The notes beneath the pieces were generated by a model. That model ran no database searches. It had not been told where the DNA came from and was given only the letters and a program-made list of their open reading frames with translations. DNA of 64,000 nt from Nocardia kruczakiae NBRC 101016 (GTDB lineage Bacteria > Actinomycetota > Actinomycetes > Mycobacteriales > Mycobacteriaceae): assembly GCF_001612965.1 (NCBI RefSeq), contig NZ_BDBL01000002.1, forward strand, positions 1-64,000. Reading direction: 5' to 3'. The translations under genes and the position numbers were made by a program. This document shows positions 53,378 through 61,445 of the stretch, piece by piece (the stretch's first letter is position 1; each line of letters starts with the position of its first letter).

Positions 53378-54553
53378 TCAGGCCGCGGTGAGCACCAACC
53401 CGGAGGTCGGCACGCCGGTGCCGGCGGTGACGACGATGTTCTCCAGGCCCTCGACCTGATTCACCGAACTGCCGCGAATCTGGCGCACCCCCTCGGCGAT
53501 GCCGTTCATCCCGTGGATGTAGGCCTCGCCCAGCTGGCCGCCGTGGGTGTTGAGCGGCAGCCGGCCGCCGATTTCGATCGCCCCGTCGGCGACGAAATCC
53601 TTGCCCTCGCCGCGACCGCAGAAGCCCAGCTCCTCGAGCTGCATCAGCACGAAGGGGGTGAAGTGGTCGTAGAGAATGGCCGCCTGCATATCGGCGGGCC
53701 GCAACTCGCTCTGCGCCCACAGCTGGTCACCCACCAGGCCCATCTCCGGCAGACCGGTCAGGGCGTCGCGGTAATAGCTGGTCATCACGTACTGGTCCGC
53801 ACCGGAACCCTGGGCCGCACCGGCGATCAGCGCGGGCTTGTTCGGCAGGTCCCGGGCGCGCTCGGCGCTGGTGACCACGATGGCCACACCGCCGTCGGTC
53901 TCCTGGCAGCAATCCAGCAGATGCAACGGTTCCGCGATCCAGCGCGAGGCCTGGTGGTCATCGAGCGTGATCGGCTTGCCGTAGAAGTGGGCCGCCGGAT
54001 TCACCGCAGCATGCTTGCGGTCGGCGACCGCCACCCGGCCGAAGTCCGCACTGGTCGCGCCGTAGACGTGCATATAGCGCCGGGCCACCATGGCGACCTG
54101 CGCGGCCGGAGTACCCAGGCCGTGCGTATAGGAGAACGCGTTGTCCACACCCGACGAGCTGGGATTGCCGGTCGCCAGGTGAGTCGCGAACTGCCCGAAG
54201 CGATTTCCGGACCGCTCGTTGAACGCGCGATAGGCCACCACGACATCCGCGACTCCGGTGGCGACCGCCATGGCGGCCTGCTGCACCGTCGCGGCCGCCG
54301 CGCCGCCGCCGAACGGGATGTTGCTGAAGAACTTCAGGCTCGGGATGCCGGTGGCCCGCGCGACCGCGGCCTGGGTGTTGGTATCCATGGTGAAGGTCGT
54401 CAGGCCGTCCACATCGGCGGGGGTCAGCCCCGCGTCCGCGAGGGCGGCGGTGACGGCCTCGGCGGCGAGGCGCAGCTCGCTGCGGCCGGAGTCCTTGGAG
54501 AAATCGGTGGCGCCGATGCCGACGATGGCGGCGCGGCGGCTCAGACCCGTCAC
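53378..54553 (-). CDS. ltp2: Ltp2, steroid side-chain aldolase (SCPx thiolase fold)
   Basis: A 391-residue lipid-transfer/SCPx-type thiolase homologue. Features are AAIVGIGATDFSKDSGRSELRLAAEAV near 8-34, LKFFSNIPFGGGAAAATVQQAAMAV near 74, and QEELGFCGRGEGKDF-type segment plus PLNTHGGQLGEAYIHGMNGIAEGVRQIRG near 325-355. It acts as a retro-aldolase (not thiolase) releasing propionyl-CoA and the 17-keto steroid in the last side-chain cycle, in complex with the ChsH2 DUF35 domain. GTG 54553 overlaps chsH1 by 4 bp. Last gene of the operon. Confidence 0.92.
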   Translation of the reverse strand: MTGLSRRAAIVGIGATDFSKDSGRSELRLAAEAVTAALADAGLTPADVDGLTTFTMDTNTQAAVARATGIPSLKFFSNIPFGGGAAAATVQQAAMAVATGVADVVVAYRAFNERSGNRFGQFATHLATGNPSSSGVDNAFSYTHGLGTPAAQVAMVARRYMHVYGATSADFGRVAVADRKHAAVNPAAHFYGKPITLDDHQASRWIAEPLHLLDCCQETDGGVAIVVTSAERARDLPNKPALIAGAAQGSGADQYVMTSYYRDALTGLPEMGLVGDQLWAQSELRPADMQAAILYDHFTPFVLMQLEELGFCGRGEGKDFVADGAIEIGGRLPLNTHGGQLGEAYIHGMNGIAEGVRQIRGSSVNQVEGLENIVVTAGTGVPTSGLVLTAA

Positions 54554-54969
54554 TGGCGTGCCTCCTGCAGGGAGATAACGGCTTTCGCCGTGATGTGGTC
54601 GCCGAGGCTGTCCTTGCCGACCACATCGATGGTGATGTCCGCGCCGTCCACGGCCGCCACGGTTCCGCTGAGCGTCAGGGTGTCGCCCGCGTACAGCGGC
54701 ACACCCAGGCGCAGGGCGACGGATTTCACGATCGCCCCCGGCCCGGCCCAATCGGTGACGAATCGCTGCACCAGACCGGTGTCGGTGAGGATGTTGACGA
54801 AGATGTCCTTCGACCCGCGCTCCACGGCCTTGTCGCGGTCGTGGTGCACGTCCTGGAAGTCGCGGGTGGCCAGCGCGGTGGAGACCACGAACGTCGGATC
54901 GGCGTGAATCACCAACTCGGGCAGGGCGGTTCCGACCCGCACGGCGGCGGGCTGAATCGTGGAGGTCAT
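54550..54969 (-). CDS. chsH1: ChsH1, MaoC subunit of steroid enoyl-CoA hydratase
   Basis: A 139-residue single-hotdog MaoC protein. The catalytic region is ALATRDFQDVHHDRDKAVERGSKDIFVNILTDTG near 32-65, with Asp and His of the hydratase-2 type. It combines with ChsH2 to hydrate the C3 side-chain enoyl-CoA (3-OPDC-CoA). ATG 54969 overlaps chsH2 by ATGA; its 3' end overlaps ltp2, so the three subunits are strictly co-translated. Confidence 0.92.
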   Translation of the reverse strand: MTSTIQPAAVRVGTALPELVIHADPTFVVSTALATRDFQDVHHDRDKAVERGSKDIFVNILTDTGLVQRFVTDWAGPGAIVKSVALRLGVPLYAGDTLTLSGTVAAVDGADITIDVVGKDSLGDHITAKAVISLQEARQ

Positions 54970-55925
54970 CGCACGGCCTTCCAGTAGGGCACGGTGTTGT
55001 CGTCGTCGAGCCGCTGAAAGCCCACTTCGACGGGCAGGCCCACCTCGACCTCGCCGGGGTCGATGCCGCGCAGCTCACCGAGCATGCGCACACCCTCCTC
55101 GAGTTCGACCAGGGCGACGACGTAGGGCACCTGCCGGCCGGGCACCTTCGGCGCGTGGTGCACCACGAAACTGAAGACGGTGCCACGGCCGGAGGCCACC
55201 ACGTAGTCGGACTGCTCGGTGTGGTCCTTCCACAACGCCGGAACCGGCGGATGCTGCAGCGTCCCGTCCGGCCGGCGCTGAATCCGCAGCTCGCCGAGTT
55301 TCGTTCCGTCCCAAAAGAATTCGGTGTCCTTCGACACGGTGGGCCGGACCCGCTTCGCCAGATCCTCCGCCGACACCTCGCCCGGGGCTGCTGCGGGCTT
55401 CGCCGTACCGGGGGCGAATTTCAACATCCGGAACAACATCTCGGTGACCGGTTCGTCGTCGACGTACCAGGTCAGCAGGTAAGTGGCGAACCAGCCCTCA
55501 CCGAGGCCGGTGCGCTTGGGACCCACCAGTTCCCGCAGCCTGGTCCGCGCCACCGGACGCTCGCCGAGGCGGAGGTAGCGGTGGTAGGTCTGCTCACAGT
55601 TGGTCGCCACCACCGAGGTGTAACCGGCGGCGTCGAGCAGATCGTTGACCGCGTTCATCGGATCGTCGGCGGGCCGAGATCCGTGCAGGCCGGGCATGGT
55701 CCACACCTGGGCCATGGCCGGCGGCGCGACGATGCCGGGATGACCGGCGGCGCGGGCGGCCTCCTCGTCGACGTAGATCGGGTTGGCGTCGCCCAGCGCC
55801 TCGACCCAGTTGTTGATCATCGGCTGGTTCACCGGGTCACGGCCGAGGCGCGGAGCGGACTCGCCCAGCTGCTGGATCTTCTCCCCGGCGGCGCGGATCT
55901 CTTCCGCCGTCATGGTTTCCGACAC
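54966..55925 (-). CDS. chsH2: ChsH2, MaoC-DUF35 subunit of steroid hydratase/aldolase
   Basis: A 319-residue two-domain protein. The MaoC half (residues 1-170) has RDPVNQPMINNWVEALGDANPIY near 30 and AAGHPGIVAPPAMAQVW near 60. The DUF35 half (200-319) has ELRIQRRPDGTLQHPPVPALW and GRGTVFSFVVHHAPKVPGRQVPYVVALVELEEG. It pairs with ChsH1 as hydratase and with Ltp2 through DUF35. No CxxC pairs are visible in DUF35, so a zinc ribbon is not expected. GTG 55925, with GGAG upstream. Confidence 0.92.
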   Translation of the reverse strand: MSETMTAEEIRAAGEKIQQLGESAPRLGRDPVNQPMINNWVEALGDANPIYVDEEAARAAGHPGIVAPPAMAQVWTMPGLHGSRPADDPMNAVNDLLDAAGYTSVVATNCEQTYHRYLRLGERPVARTRLRELVGPKRTGLGEGWFATYLLTWYVDDEPVTEMLFRMLKFAPGTAKPAAAPGEVSAEDLAKRVRPTVSKDTEFFWDGTKLGELRIQRRPDGTLQHPPVPALWKDHTEQSDYVVASGRGTVFSFVVHHAPKVPGRQVPYVVALVELEEGVRMLGELRGIDPGEVEVGLPVEVGFQRLDDDNTVPYWKAVR

Positions 55926-55935
55926 GCGAAAACTC

Positions 55936-57105
55936 CTATCTCGGTACGCGGGGCAGGCGCAGGCCCATCTGCGCGATCAGTTCGCGCATGACCTCGTTGA
56001 CGCCGCCACCGAAGGTCACGACCAAGTTCTGCTTGGTGCGCTTGTCCAGCCAGGTCAGCAGTTCCGCGGTGGCCGGATCGGCCGGATCGCCGAAGCGCCC
56101 CACGATCTCCTCCGCCAGCCGGCCCGCCTCCTGCAGTGCCTCGGTGGAGAACACCTTGGTCGCCGAGGCATCGGCGATCACATCGCGCTGGTCGGCGTCG
56201 GGGCGTTCCATATTCGAGGCGACCTGCCAGTTCAGCAGTTCGTTGACTCGCACCATGGCATGCAGGCGGCCCAGTGCGCGCCGCACTTCGGTCTCCTCCA
56301 GCACGCCGTGCCGCTGCGACCAGTCCCGCACCCGCTCGTAGAGCTGTTCGATCTTGCCCGACGGGCCGAGGCTGACCCGCTCGTGATTGAGCTGGGTGGT
56401 GATCAGCTTCCAGCCGCCGTTCTCCTCCCCGACCAGCATTTCCGCCGGCACGCGGACGTTGTCGAAGTAGGTGGCGTTGGTGTGGTGCGCGCCGTCGGCG
56501 GTGATGATCGGCGTCCACGAATAGCCCGGATCGGTGGTGTCCACGATCAGGATCGAGATGCCCTTGTGGCGGGACTCGACCGAACCGGTGCGCACCGCCA
56601 GCCAGACGAAATCGGCCTCGTGCGCGCCGGTGGTGAACACCTTCTGCCCGTTGACGATCCAGTCGCCGTTCGCATCCCGCACCGCCGAGGTCCGCAGTGC
56701 GGCCAGGTCGGTGCCGGCGTCCGGCTCGGAATAGCCGATGGCGAAATGGATGTCGCCGGTGAGGATTCCGGGCAGGAACTTGCGCTTCTGCTCCTCGGTA
56801 CCGAACGACTGCAGCGCCGGGCCGACGGTCAGCAGCGTCACCAGTGGCACCGGCACATCGGCGCGGACCGCCTCGTTGTAGAAGATCTGCTGTTCCAGCG
56901 GGCCGAAGCCCTGGCCGCCGTACTCCTTCGGCCAGCCCACGCCCAGCCAGCCGTCGCGGCCCATCCGCTTGACCACCGCGCGGTAGGCGTCGCCGTGGCG
57001 GTTCACCGCCATCTCGGCCTCCTCCTCGGGAGTGACGAGATCGGCGAAGTAGGCGCGTAGTTCGTCGCGCAGCTTGTGCTGTTCAGCGGTCAGATCGATG
57101 TACAT
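55936..57105 (-). CDS. fadE29: FadE29, acyl-CoA dehydrogenase of the C3 side chain
   Basis: A 389-residue ACAD. Signatures are FAIGYSEPDAGTDLAALRTSA near 128, DWIVNGQKVFTTGAHEADFVW near 155, NHERVSLGPSGKIEQL near 240, and the C-terminal VVTFGGGVNEVMRELIAQMGLRLPR. FadE28-FadE29 (ChsE2) form an alpha2beta2 dehydrogenase acting on 3-OPC-CoA. ATG 57105 lies inside the 3' end of fadE28 (16-bp overlap). Confidence 0.92.
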   Translation of the reverse strand: MYIDLTAEQHKLRDELRAYFADLVTPEEEAEMAVNRHGDAYRAVVKRMGRDGWLGVGWPKEYGGQGFGPLEQQIFYNEAVRADVPVPLVTLLTVGPALQSFGTEEQKRKFLPGILTGDIHFAIGYSEPDAGTDLAALRTSAVRDANGDWIVNGQKVFTTGAHEADFVWLAVRTGSVESRHKGISILIVDTTDPGYSWTPIITADGAHHTNATYFDNVRVPAEMLVGEENGGWKLITTQLNHERVSLGPSGKIEQLYERVRDWSQRHGVLEETEVRRALGRLHAMVRVNELLNWQVASNMERPDADQRDVIADASATKVFSTEALQEAGRLAEEIVGRFGDPADPATAELLTWLDKRTKQNLVVTFGGGVNEVMRELIAQMGLRLPRVPR

Positions 57106-58229
57106 CTGGCTCCCAACCGGTCCAGCCGGAACGACGCACCGCCGAGCCAGCGGGCGATGTCCTTGGCTTGTGAGTAGTAGCGGTGCAGCGGGTGAGTCAC
57201 ATCGACGCCGATACCGCCGTGCAGGTGATGGCACCGCTGCATGGCCGTCGGTAGCTCGGAGGCCACACAGAACGCCAGCACATCGAGGTCGTCGTCGACA
57301 CGTGCAGTGTCCTTGGCGCCGCCTCCGGCGTCGCGGGTCGCAGCCCCTGGGCTTCGCTCCCCCGCTCCGTCGGTCCAGGCCCGAGCCGGGCTGCGACCTA
57401 CATGCTGCGCCAGCGACCAGTTCGCGGAGGTCGCGGCCACCTGCAGGGTGCGCGAGACCACGTACACATCGGCGATTTCCTGTGCGACGGCCTGGAATTC
57501 GGCCAGCGGGCGGCCGAACTGGTGGCGGGTCCGCAGATGTTCCGAGGTCAGCGCCAGCACACCTCTGAGCAGGCCGTCGGCGACCGCGCCGAGGGTTGCC
57601 AGGGCGATGCGGTGCAGATCCTCCAGCGGAATATCCAGCAGTTGCGCCGCCGGAATCACCGTGTCGTCGAAGGACACCGAGAATTCCGGCGCGCCGGTGG
57701 AACTCGGGCTCTCGGTGCGGGTGATGCCGTTCGCGTCACCGTCGACGACCGCGATTCCGCGATCGGTGGGCACCAGAATCCACTGGGCCTGTTCCGCGTA
57801 CGGCACCGCGATCTTGCGGCCGGTGATCCGCACCGAATCGCCGTCGGCCACCGCCTTCGTCTGCGGTTCGGCGACGAACGGGGCGCCCGGCTCGTGCAGT
57901 GCCGCCGTCAGGATCGCGCCCTTGGCGACGGCGGGAAAAACCTTGGCCGCCAAGTCGTCTCCGGCATGGCCGACCAGCGGCAGCACGCCGAATCCGAGTG
58001 TCGACAGCGCCGGCGCCGCCACCGCGTCGGTCGCGAGTTCGGTCAGCAGGGTCGAAACCTCGAGCAGTCCCATCCCGTCGCCGCCGTGCTGTTCCGGCAG
58101 CGGCAGCGCCAGCAGCCCGCTGTCGACCAGCGCGGGCCACAGCGCGAGATCACGCGCGCTGTCGTGTTCGAGCAGGCTCACGACGACTTCGGCGACCGCG
58201 TCCTGACTCTCGTCTCTGGTGAAGTCCAA
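57090..58229 (-). CDS. fadE28: FadE28, acyl-CoA dehydrogenase, with an inserted repeat segment
   Basis: A 379-residue ACAD partner of FadE29. Start DFTRDESQDAVAEVVVSLLE from TTG 58229 preceded by GGGAGC; the ATG frame further upstream adds a non-conserved 31-residue leader. C-terminal TRHQFGRPLAEFQAVAQEIADVYV near 243 and QRCHHLHGGIGVDVTHPLHRYYS near 335 are typical. It is about 40 residues longer than the M. tuberculosis protein (339). The excess is an Arg/Ala/Gly-rich segment between SLAQ and DDDLDV, encoded by a 63-bp palindrome plus flanks at 57303-57402. The insertion is in frame and leaves both flanking helices intact. Confidence 0.88.
   Translation of the reverse strand: MDFTRDESQDAVAEVVVSLLEHDSARDLALWPALVDSGLLALPLPEQHGGDGMGLLEVSTLLTELATDAVAAPALSTLGFGVLPLVGHAGDDLAAKVFPAVAKGAILTAALHEPGAPFVAEPQTKAVADGDSVRITGRKIAVPYAEQAQWILVPTDRGIAVVDGDANGITRTESPSSTGAPEFSVSFDDTVIPAAQLLDIPLEDLHRIALATLGAVADGLLRGVLALTSEHLRTRHQFGRPLAEFQAVAQEIADVYVVSRTLQVAATSANWSLAQHVGRSPARAWTDGAGERSPGAATRDAGGGAKDTARVDDDLDVLAFCVASELPTAMQRCHHLHGGIGVDVTHPLHRYYSQAKDIARWLGGASFRLDRLGARCTSI
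57336..57398. repeat. In-frame palindromic repeat inside fadE28
   Basis: A 63-bp element with 11-bp perfect arms GGTCGCAGCCC/GGGCTGCGACC and an AGCGGGGGAGCGAAGC-type centre (reverse strand). The 25-bp centre resembles that of the palindrome at 21095-21183 at 21 positions. Exactly 21 codons, so the reading frame survives. Confidence 0.75.
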
Positions 58230-58281
58230 TTCTTTGCTCCCTGTCGGATGTGGGCTGCTCTGGCGGCCCGGCCCTGCGATA

Positions 58282-60471
58282 TCAGCCCTTCGATTCGCGT
58301 GGCAGCCCGAGAATCCGCTCACCGGCCACGGTCAGCAGGATCTGTTCGGTGCCGCCGGCGATCGACAGACAGCGCGTGAGCAGGAATTCCTTCACCACGC
58401 CGGTGTCCAGCGCACCGGCGGTTCCGGCCAGCTCGGCCGCGAATTCGGCCACCGCCTGCCGGTGCCGGACGCCGACCAGTTTGCGGACGCTGCTCTCCGC
58501 CGCGGGGTCACCGCCGGACAGCAACTTCTTGGCCGCGCGCGCCTCCAGCAACGTGCCGGCCACCGATTCGGCGATCAGCGCGCCGAGGCGATCGGCAACC
58601 ACCTCGGCACCCGGGCCCGTGGTGGGAGCGGCCGCGATCACGGCCTCGAGTTCCTCGCCGATTCCCTTGCCGCCCATGGCCACTCGCTCCGCCGAGAGCG
58701 TGGAGCGGGCGATCCGCCAGCCGTTGCCGAGCTCACCCACCAGGCACTCGTCCGGAACGAACACATCGTCGAGGAAGACCTCGTTGAAGCGCGCCTCGCC
58801 GGTGATCTCGACCAGCGGCCGGATCTCGAGCCCCGGACTCTTCATATCGACCAGGAAGTAGCTGATGCCCTTGTGCTTGGGCGCGGCGGAATCGGTGCGC
58901 GCCAAGCAGATTCCCCACGTGGCACGGTCGGCCAGCGAGGTCCACACCTTCTGGCCCCGCAGCTTCCAGCCGCCCTCGACCCGCTCGGCGACGGTGCGCA
59001 GCGCCGCCAGATCGGAGCCCGCGCCCGGCTCCGAGAACAGCTGGCACCAGATCACCTCACCGGTGAGCGTCGGCGGGGCGAAGCGTTCGATCTGCTCGGG
59101 CGTACCCCATTGCAGCAGGGTGGGAATCGCCCAGTTCGCGATGACGAGGTCGGGCAGTTCGATTCCGGCCTTGCGAATCTGGTCCTCGATCAGGCTGCGC
59201 TGAATCGGCCCGGCGTCGCGGCCGTAGGGGGCCGGCCAGTGACAGGCCAGCAACCCGGCGTCGGCCAATGCGGCCCGCTGCTCCGCGGCGGGCAGTGCGG
59301 CGATCCGGGTCAGGTCGGCGGCCAGCACCGTCGCCTCGGCGGCATCCACACCGGCTGCCTCCCAAGCGGTTCCGCCCTCGGCGTCGCCCAGGTCTACCGA
59401 TACCGTGCGGCGCACCCCGGCCTGCGTCAGCTTCGCCACCTCGGCGCGCCAATGCGCCGAACCGCCCAGCAACGCCCGCAGCGCGGTCGCGCGCCGCAGG
59501 TACAGGTGCGCGTCGTGCTCCCAGGTGAAGCCGATACCGCCCAGCACCTGGATGCAGTCCTTGGCGTTCTCCACGGCGGCGTCCAGCGCGATCGTCATCG
59601 CGACGGCGGCGGCCAGTCGCAATTCGCGCCCACCGGAATCGCTCGCATCAGCCGCCGCGGCTATCGCCGGATCTGCCGCTGCCGCGGCGTCCGCGGCCAC
59701 GGCGCGGGTCTGTTCGGTGCGGCACAGCATCCAGGCACAGATGTGCTTGATCGCCTGGAATTCGCCGATCTTGCGGCCGAACTGCTCCCGGACCTTCGCG
59801 TAGTCGACCGCCGTCTCCAGACACCAGCCCGCGATCCCCGCGGCCTCGGCCGCGATCAGCACGGCGACGAGATCGCCGACCGCGTACGGCGGTTCGAAGA
59901 CGTGGTCGCCGGGCACCGCGACGTTCGCGCAGGTCACGCGGGCCAGCGGGGTGCTGGGGTCCAGGGGCTCGAGCGCCTCGACCGTCACGCCCGGGGTGCC
60001 CGCCGGCAGCAGGCACCACAGTTCGCGGTCGCCGGAGCGTACCGGCAGCAACAACGCGGTCTGCTCGTCGGCGCCGAGCACGGTCTCCCAGGTGCCGGTC
60101 ACCTCCGGTGCGCCGGTTGCGTTGTGCGACAGCACAACAGCCTGGCTCAGGGCGATACCGCAGGGCGTATCCTCGTCGAGGGTGTCGCCGGCAACGAGGC
60201 CGGCCAGCGCGGTAGCCGTCACCGGTCCGCCCACGAGATCATGCGCCGCCTGCTCGATCAGCACGGCCAGATCGCTCACGCAGCCGCCCGCGCCGCCGGC
60301 CTCCTCGGGGACCGCGACGCGGAAGACGCCGAGGCCCACCAGGCCCGGCCAGAATTCACGCCAGTACCCGGGCGCGCCAGTGCGCATTGTTGCAATCGGG
60401 TGCACCGCTGCGGCCCATCCGCGCATCGACTCCTGGACGGCTTTATGCTCGTCAGTGGTGGCGATGGTCAC
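58282..60471 (-). CDS. fadE34: FadE34 (ChsE3), fused double acyl-CoA dehydrogenase
   Basis: A 729-residue tandem ACAD. The N-terminal domain (1-355) is the divergent partner type, with KVREQFGRKIGEFQAIKHICAWML near 230 and LGGIGFTWEHDAHLYLRRA near 310. The C-terminal domain (about 390-729) is canonical, with WCQLFSEPGAGSDLAAL near 480, WKLRGQKVWTSLADRATW near 505 and SIAGGTEQILLTVAGERILGLP at the end. One polypeptide thus replaces an alpha2beta2 pair. FadE34 oxidises C5-side-chain steroid CoA esters. GTG 60471. First gene of the leftward side-chain operon, divergent from kstR as in Rv3573c/Rv3574. Confidence 0.92.
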   Translation of the reverse strand: MTIATTDEHKAVQESMRGWAAAVHPIATMRTGAPGYWREFWPGLVGLGVFRVAVPEEAGGAGGCVSDLAVLIEQAAHDLVGGPVTATALAGLVAGDTLDEDTPCGIALSQAVVLSHNATGAPEVTGTWETVLGADEQTALLLPVRSGDRELWCLLPAGTPGVTVEALEPLDPSTPLARVTCANVAVPGDHVFEPPYAVGDLVAVLIAAEAAGIAGWCLETAVDYAKVREQFGRKIGEFQAIKHICAWMLCRTEQTRAVAADAAAAADPAIAAAADASDSGGRELRLAAAVAMTIALDAAVENAKDCIQVLGGIGFTWEHDAHLYLRRATALRALLGGSAHWRAEVAKLTQAGVRRTVSVDLGDAEGGTAWEAAGVDAAEATVLAADLTRIAALPAAEQRAALADAGLLACHWPAPYGRDAGPIQRSLIEDQIRKAGIELPDLVIANWAIPTLLQWGTPEQIERFAPPTLTGEVIWCQLFSEPGAGSDLAALRTVAERVEGGWKLRGQKVWTSLADRATWGICLARTDSAAPKHKGISYFLVDMKSPGLEIRPLVEITGEARFNEVFLDDVFVPDECLVGELGNGWRIARSTLSAERVAMGGKGIGEELEAVIAAAPTTGPGAEVVADRLGALIAESVAGTLLEARAAKKLLSGGDPAAESSVRKLVGVRHRQAVAEFAAELAGTAGALDTGVVKEFLLTRCLSIAGGTEQILLTVAGERILGLPRESKG

Positions 60472-60506
60472 ACTCCATACCGCCTTTCCGGCGTGACTCC
60501 CACACC

Positions 60507-60520
60507 TAGAACATGTTCTA
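60507..60520. promoter_or_regulatory. KstR box between fadE34 and kstR
   Basis: TAGAACATGTTCTA is a perfect 14-bp palindrome, the strongest KstR site in the window, 36 bp from fadE34 and 101 bp before kstR. Confidence 0.9.
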
Positions 60521-60621
60521 ATGTGACGGTCGGGCGTAAGTCAAGGGGCGTCCGTCGCCGCCGCTGAACTACGCTCGTCGGCCACCGGAACCGACGTGCG
60601 TGCAGGAAAGGACTTTCACGA

Positions 60622-61278
60622 ATGGCCAGTCCCTCCCGAGAGCAGGCAGCCGACTCGGGTGCGCAGAACGGAGCCCGCAATCGCGCGACGGTCAGCACCC
60701 TGAGCGAGGACGAGCTGAGCTCGGCGGCCCAGCGCGAGCGGCGCAAACGAATTCTCGACGCCACCCTCGCGCTCGCCTCCAAGGGCGGTTACGACGCGGT
60801 GCAGATGCGCGCGGTCGCCGAACGCGCCGACGTCGCGGTCGGCACGCTGTATCGATACTTTCCCTCGAAGGTGCATCTGCTGGTCTCGGCGCTGGCCCGG
60901 GAATTCGAGCAGTTCGACAGCAAACGCAAGCCGCTGGCCGGGCAGACCCCGCAGGAACGCATGCACGTGATGCTGACCCAGGTCACCCGGGCCATGCAGC
61001 GCGATCCGCTGCTCACCGAGGCCATGACGCGGGCGTTCATGTTCGCCGACGCCTCCGCGGCCGCCGAGGTCGACCGGGTCGGCAAGGTGATGGACCGCTT
61101 CTTCGCGCGTGCCGTGAACGAGGGTGAGCCCACCGAGCGCGATCTGGCCATCGCCCGCGTGATCAGCGACGTGTGGTTGTCGAATCTGGTGGCATGGCTC
61201 ACCCGGCGCGCCTCGGCGACCGATGTGGCCGAGCGTCTCGACCTGACCGTCGACCTGTTGCTGGGCGAGAAGTCCTGA
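60622..61278 (+). CDS. kstR: KstR, TetR repressor of cholesterol side-chain and A/B-ring genes
   Basis: A 218-residue TetR-family protein. The DNA-binding domain spans residues 38-84, with ERRKRILDATLALASKGGYDAVQMRAVAERADV then AVGTLYRYFPSKVHLLVSALAREF, which matches M. tuberculosis KstR (Rv3574). The ligand domain includes TRAFMFADASAAAEVD and the C-terminal SDVWLSNLVAWLTRR. KstR is de-repressed by steroid CoA thioesters with an oxidised side chain. A 30-residue N-terminal Ser/Ala extension precedes the core. Autoregulated by the box at 60507; boxes at 37390, 37287 and 44085 share the same motif. Confidence 0.93.
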   Translation: MASPSREQAADSGAQNGARNRATVSTLSEDELSSAAQRERRKRILDATLALASKGGYDAVQMRAVAERADVAVGTLYRYFPSKVHLLVSALAREFEQFDSKRKPLAGQTPQERMHVMLTQVTRAMQRDPLLTEAMTRAFMFADASAAAEVDRVGKVMDRFFARAVNEGEPTERDLAIARVISDVWLSNLVAWLTRRASATDVAERLDLTVDLLLGEKS

Positions 61279-61445
61279 GCGCGCGGCAGGAAGCGGATTG
61301 CCGGACAATGTAGGTCCGGGCGTTCGAAACCTGCCTGGCGAGCTCGTGTAAACAGCACGTATCACTGCGCCAACACGCGGGCAAACCTGACCCAGTAAAG
61401 TTTCTCGCGCCCTGAAAAATCTCCTCCGATCACTAGGTTGGATGC

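Noticed and set aside
57336..57398. fadE28 repeat as evidence of a broken gene
   Set aside because: The element is exactly 21 codons and the downstream C-terminal motifs remain in frame, so the gene is intact.
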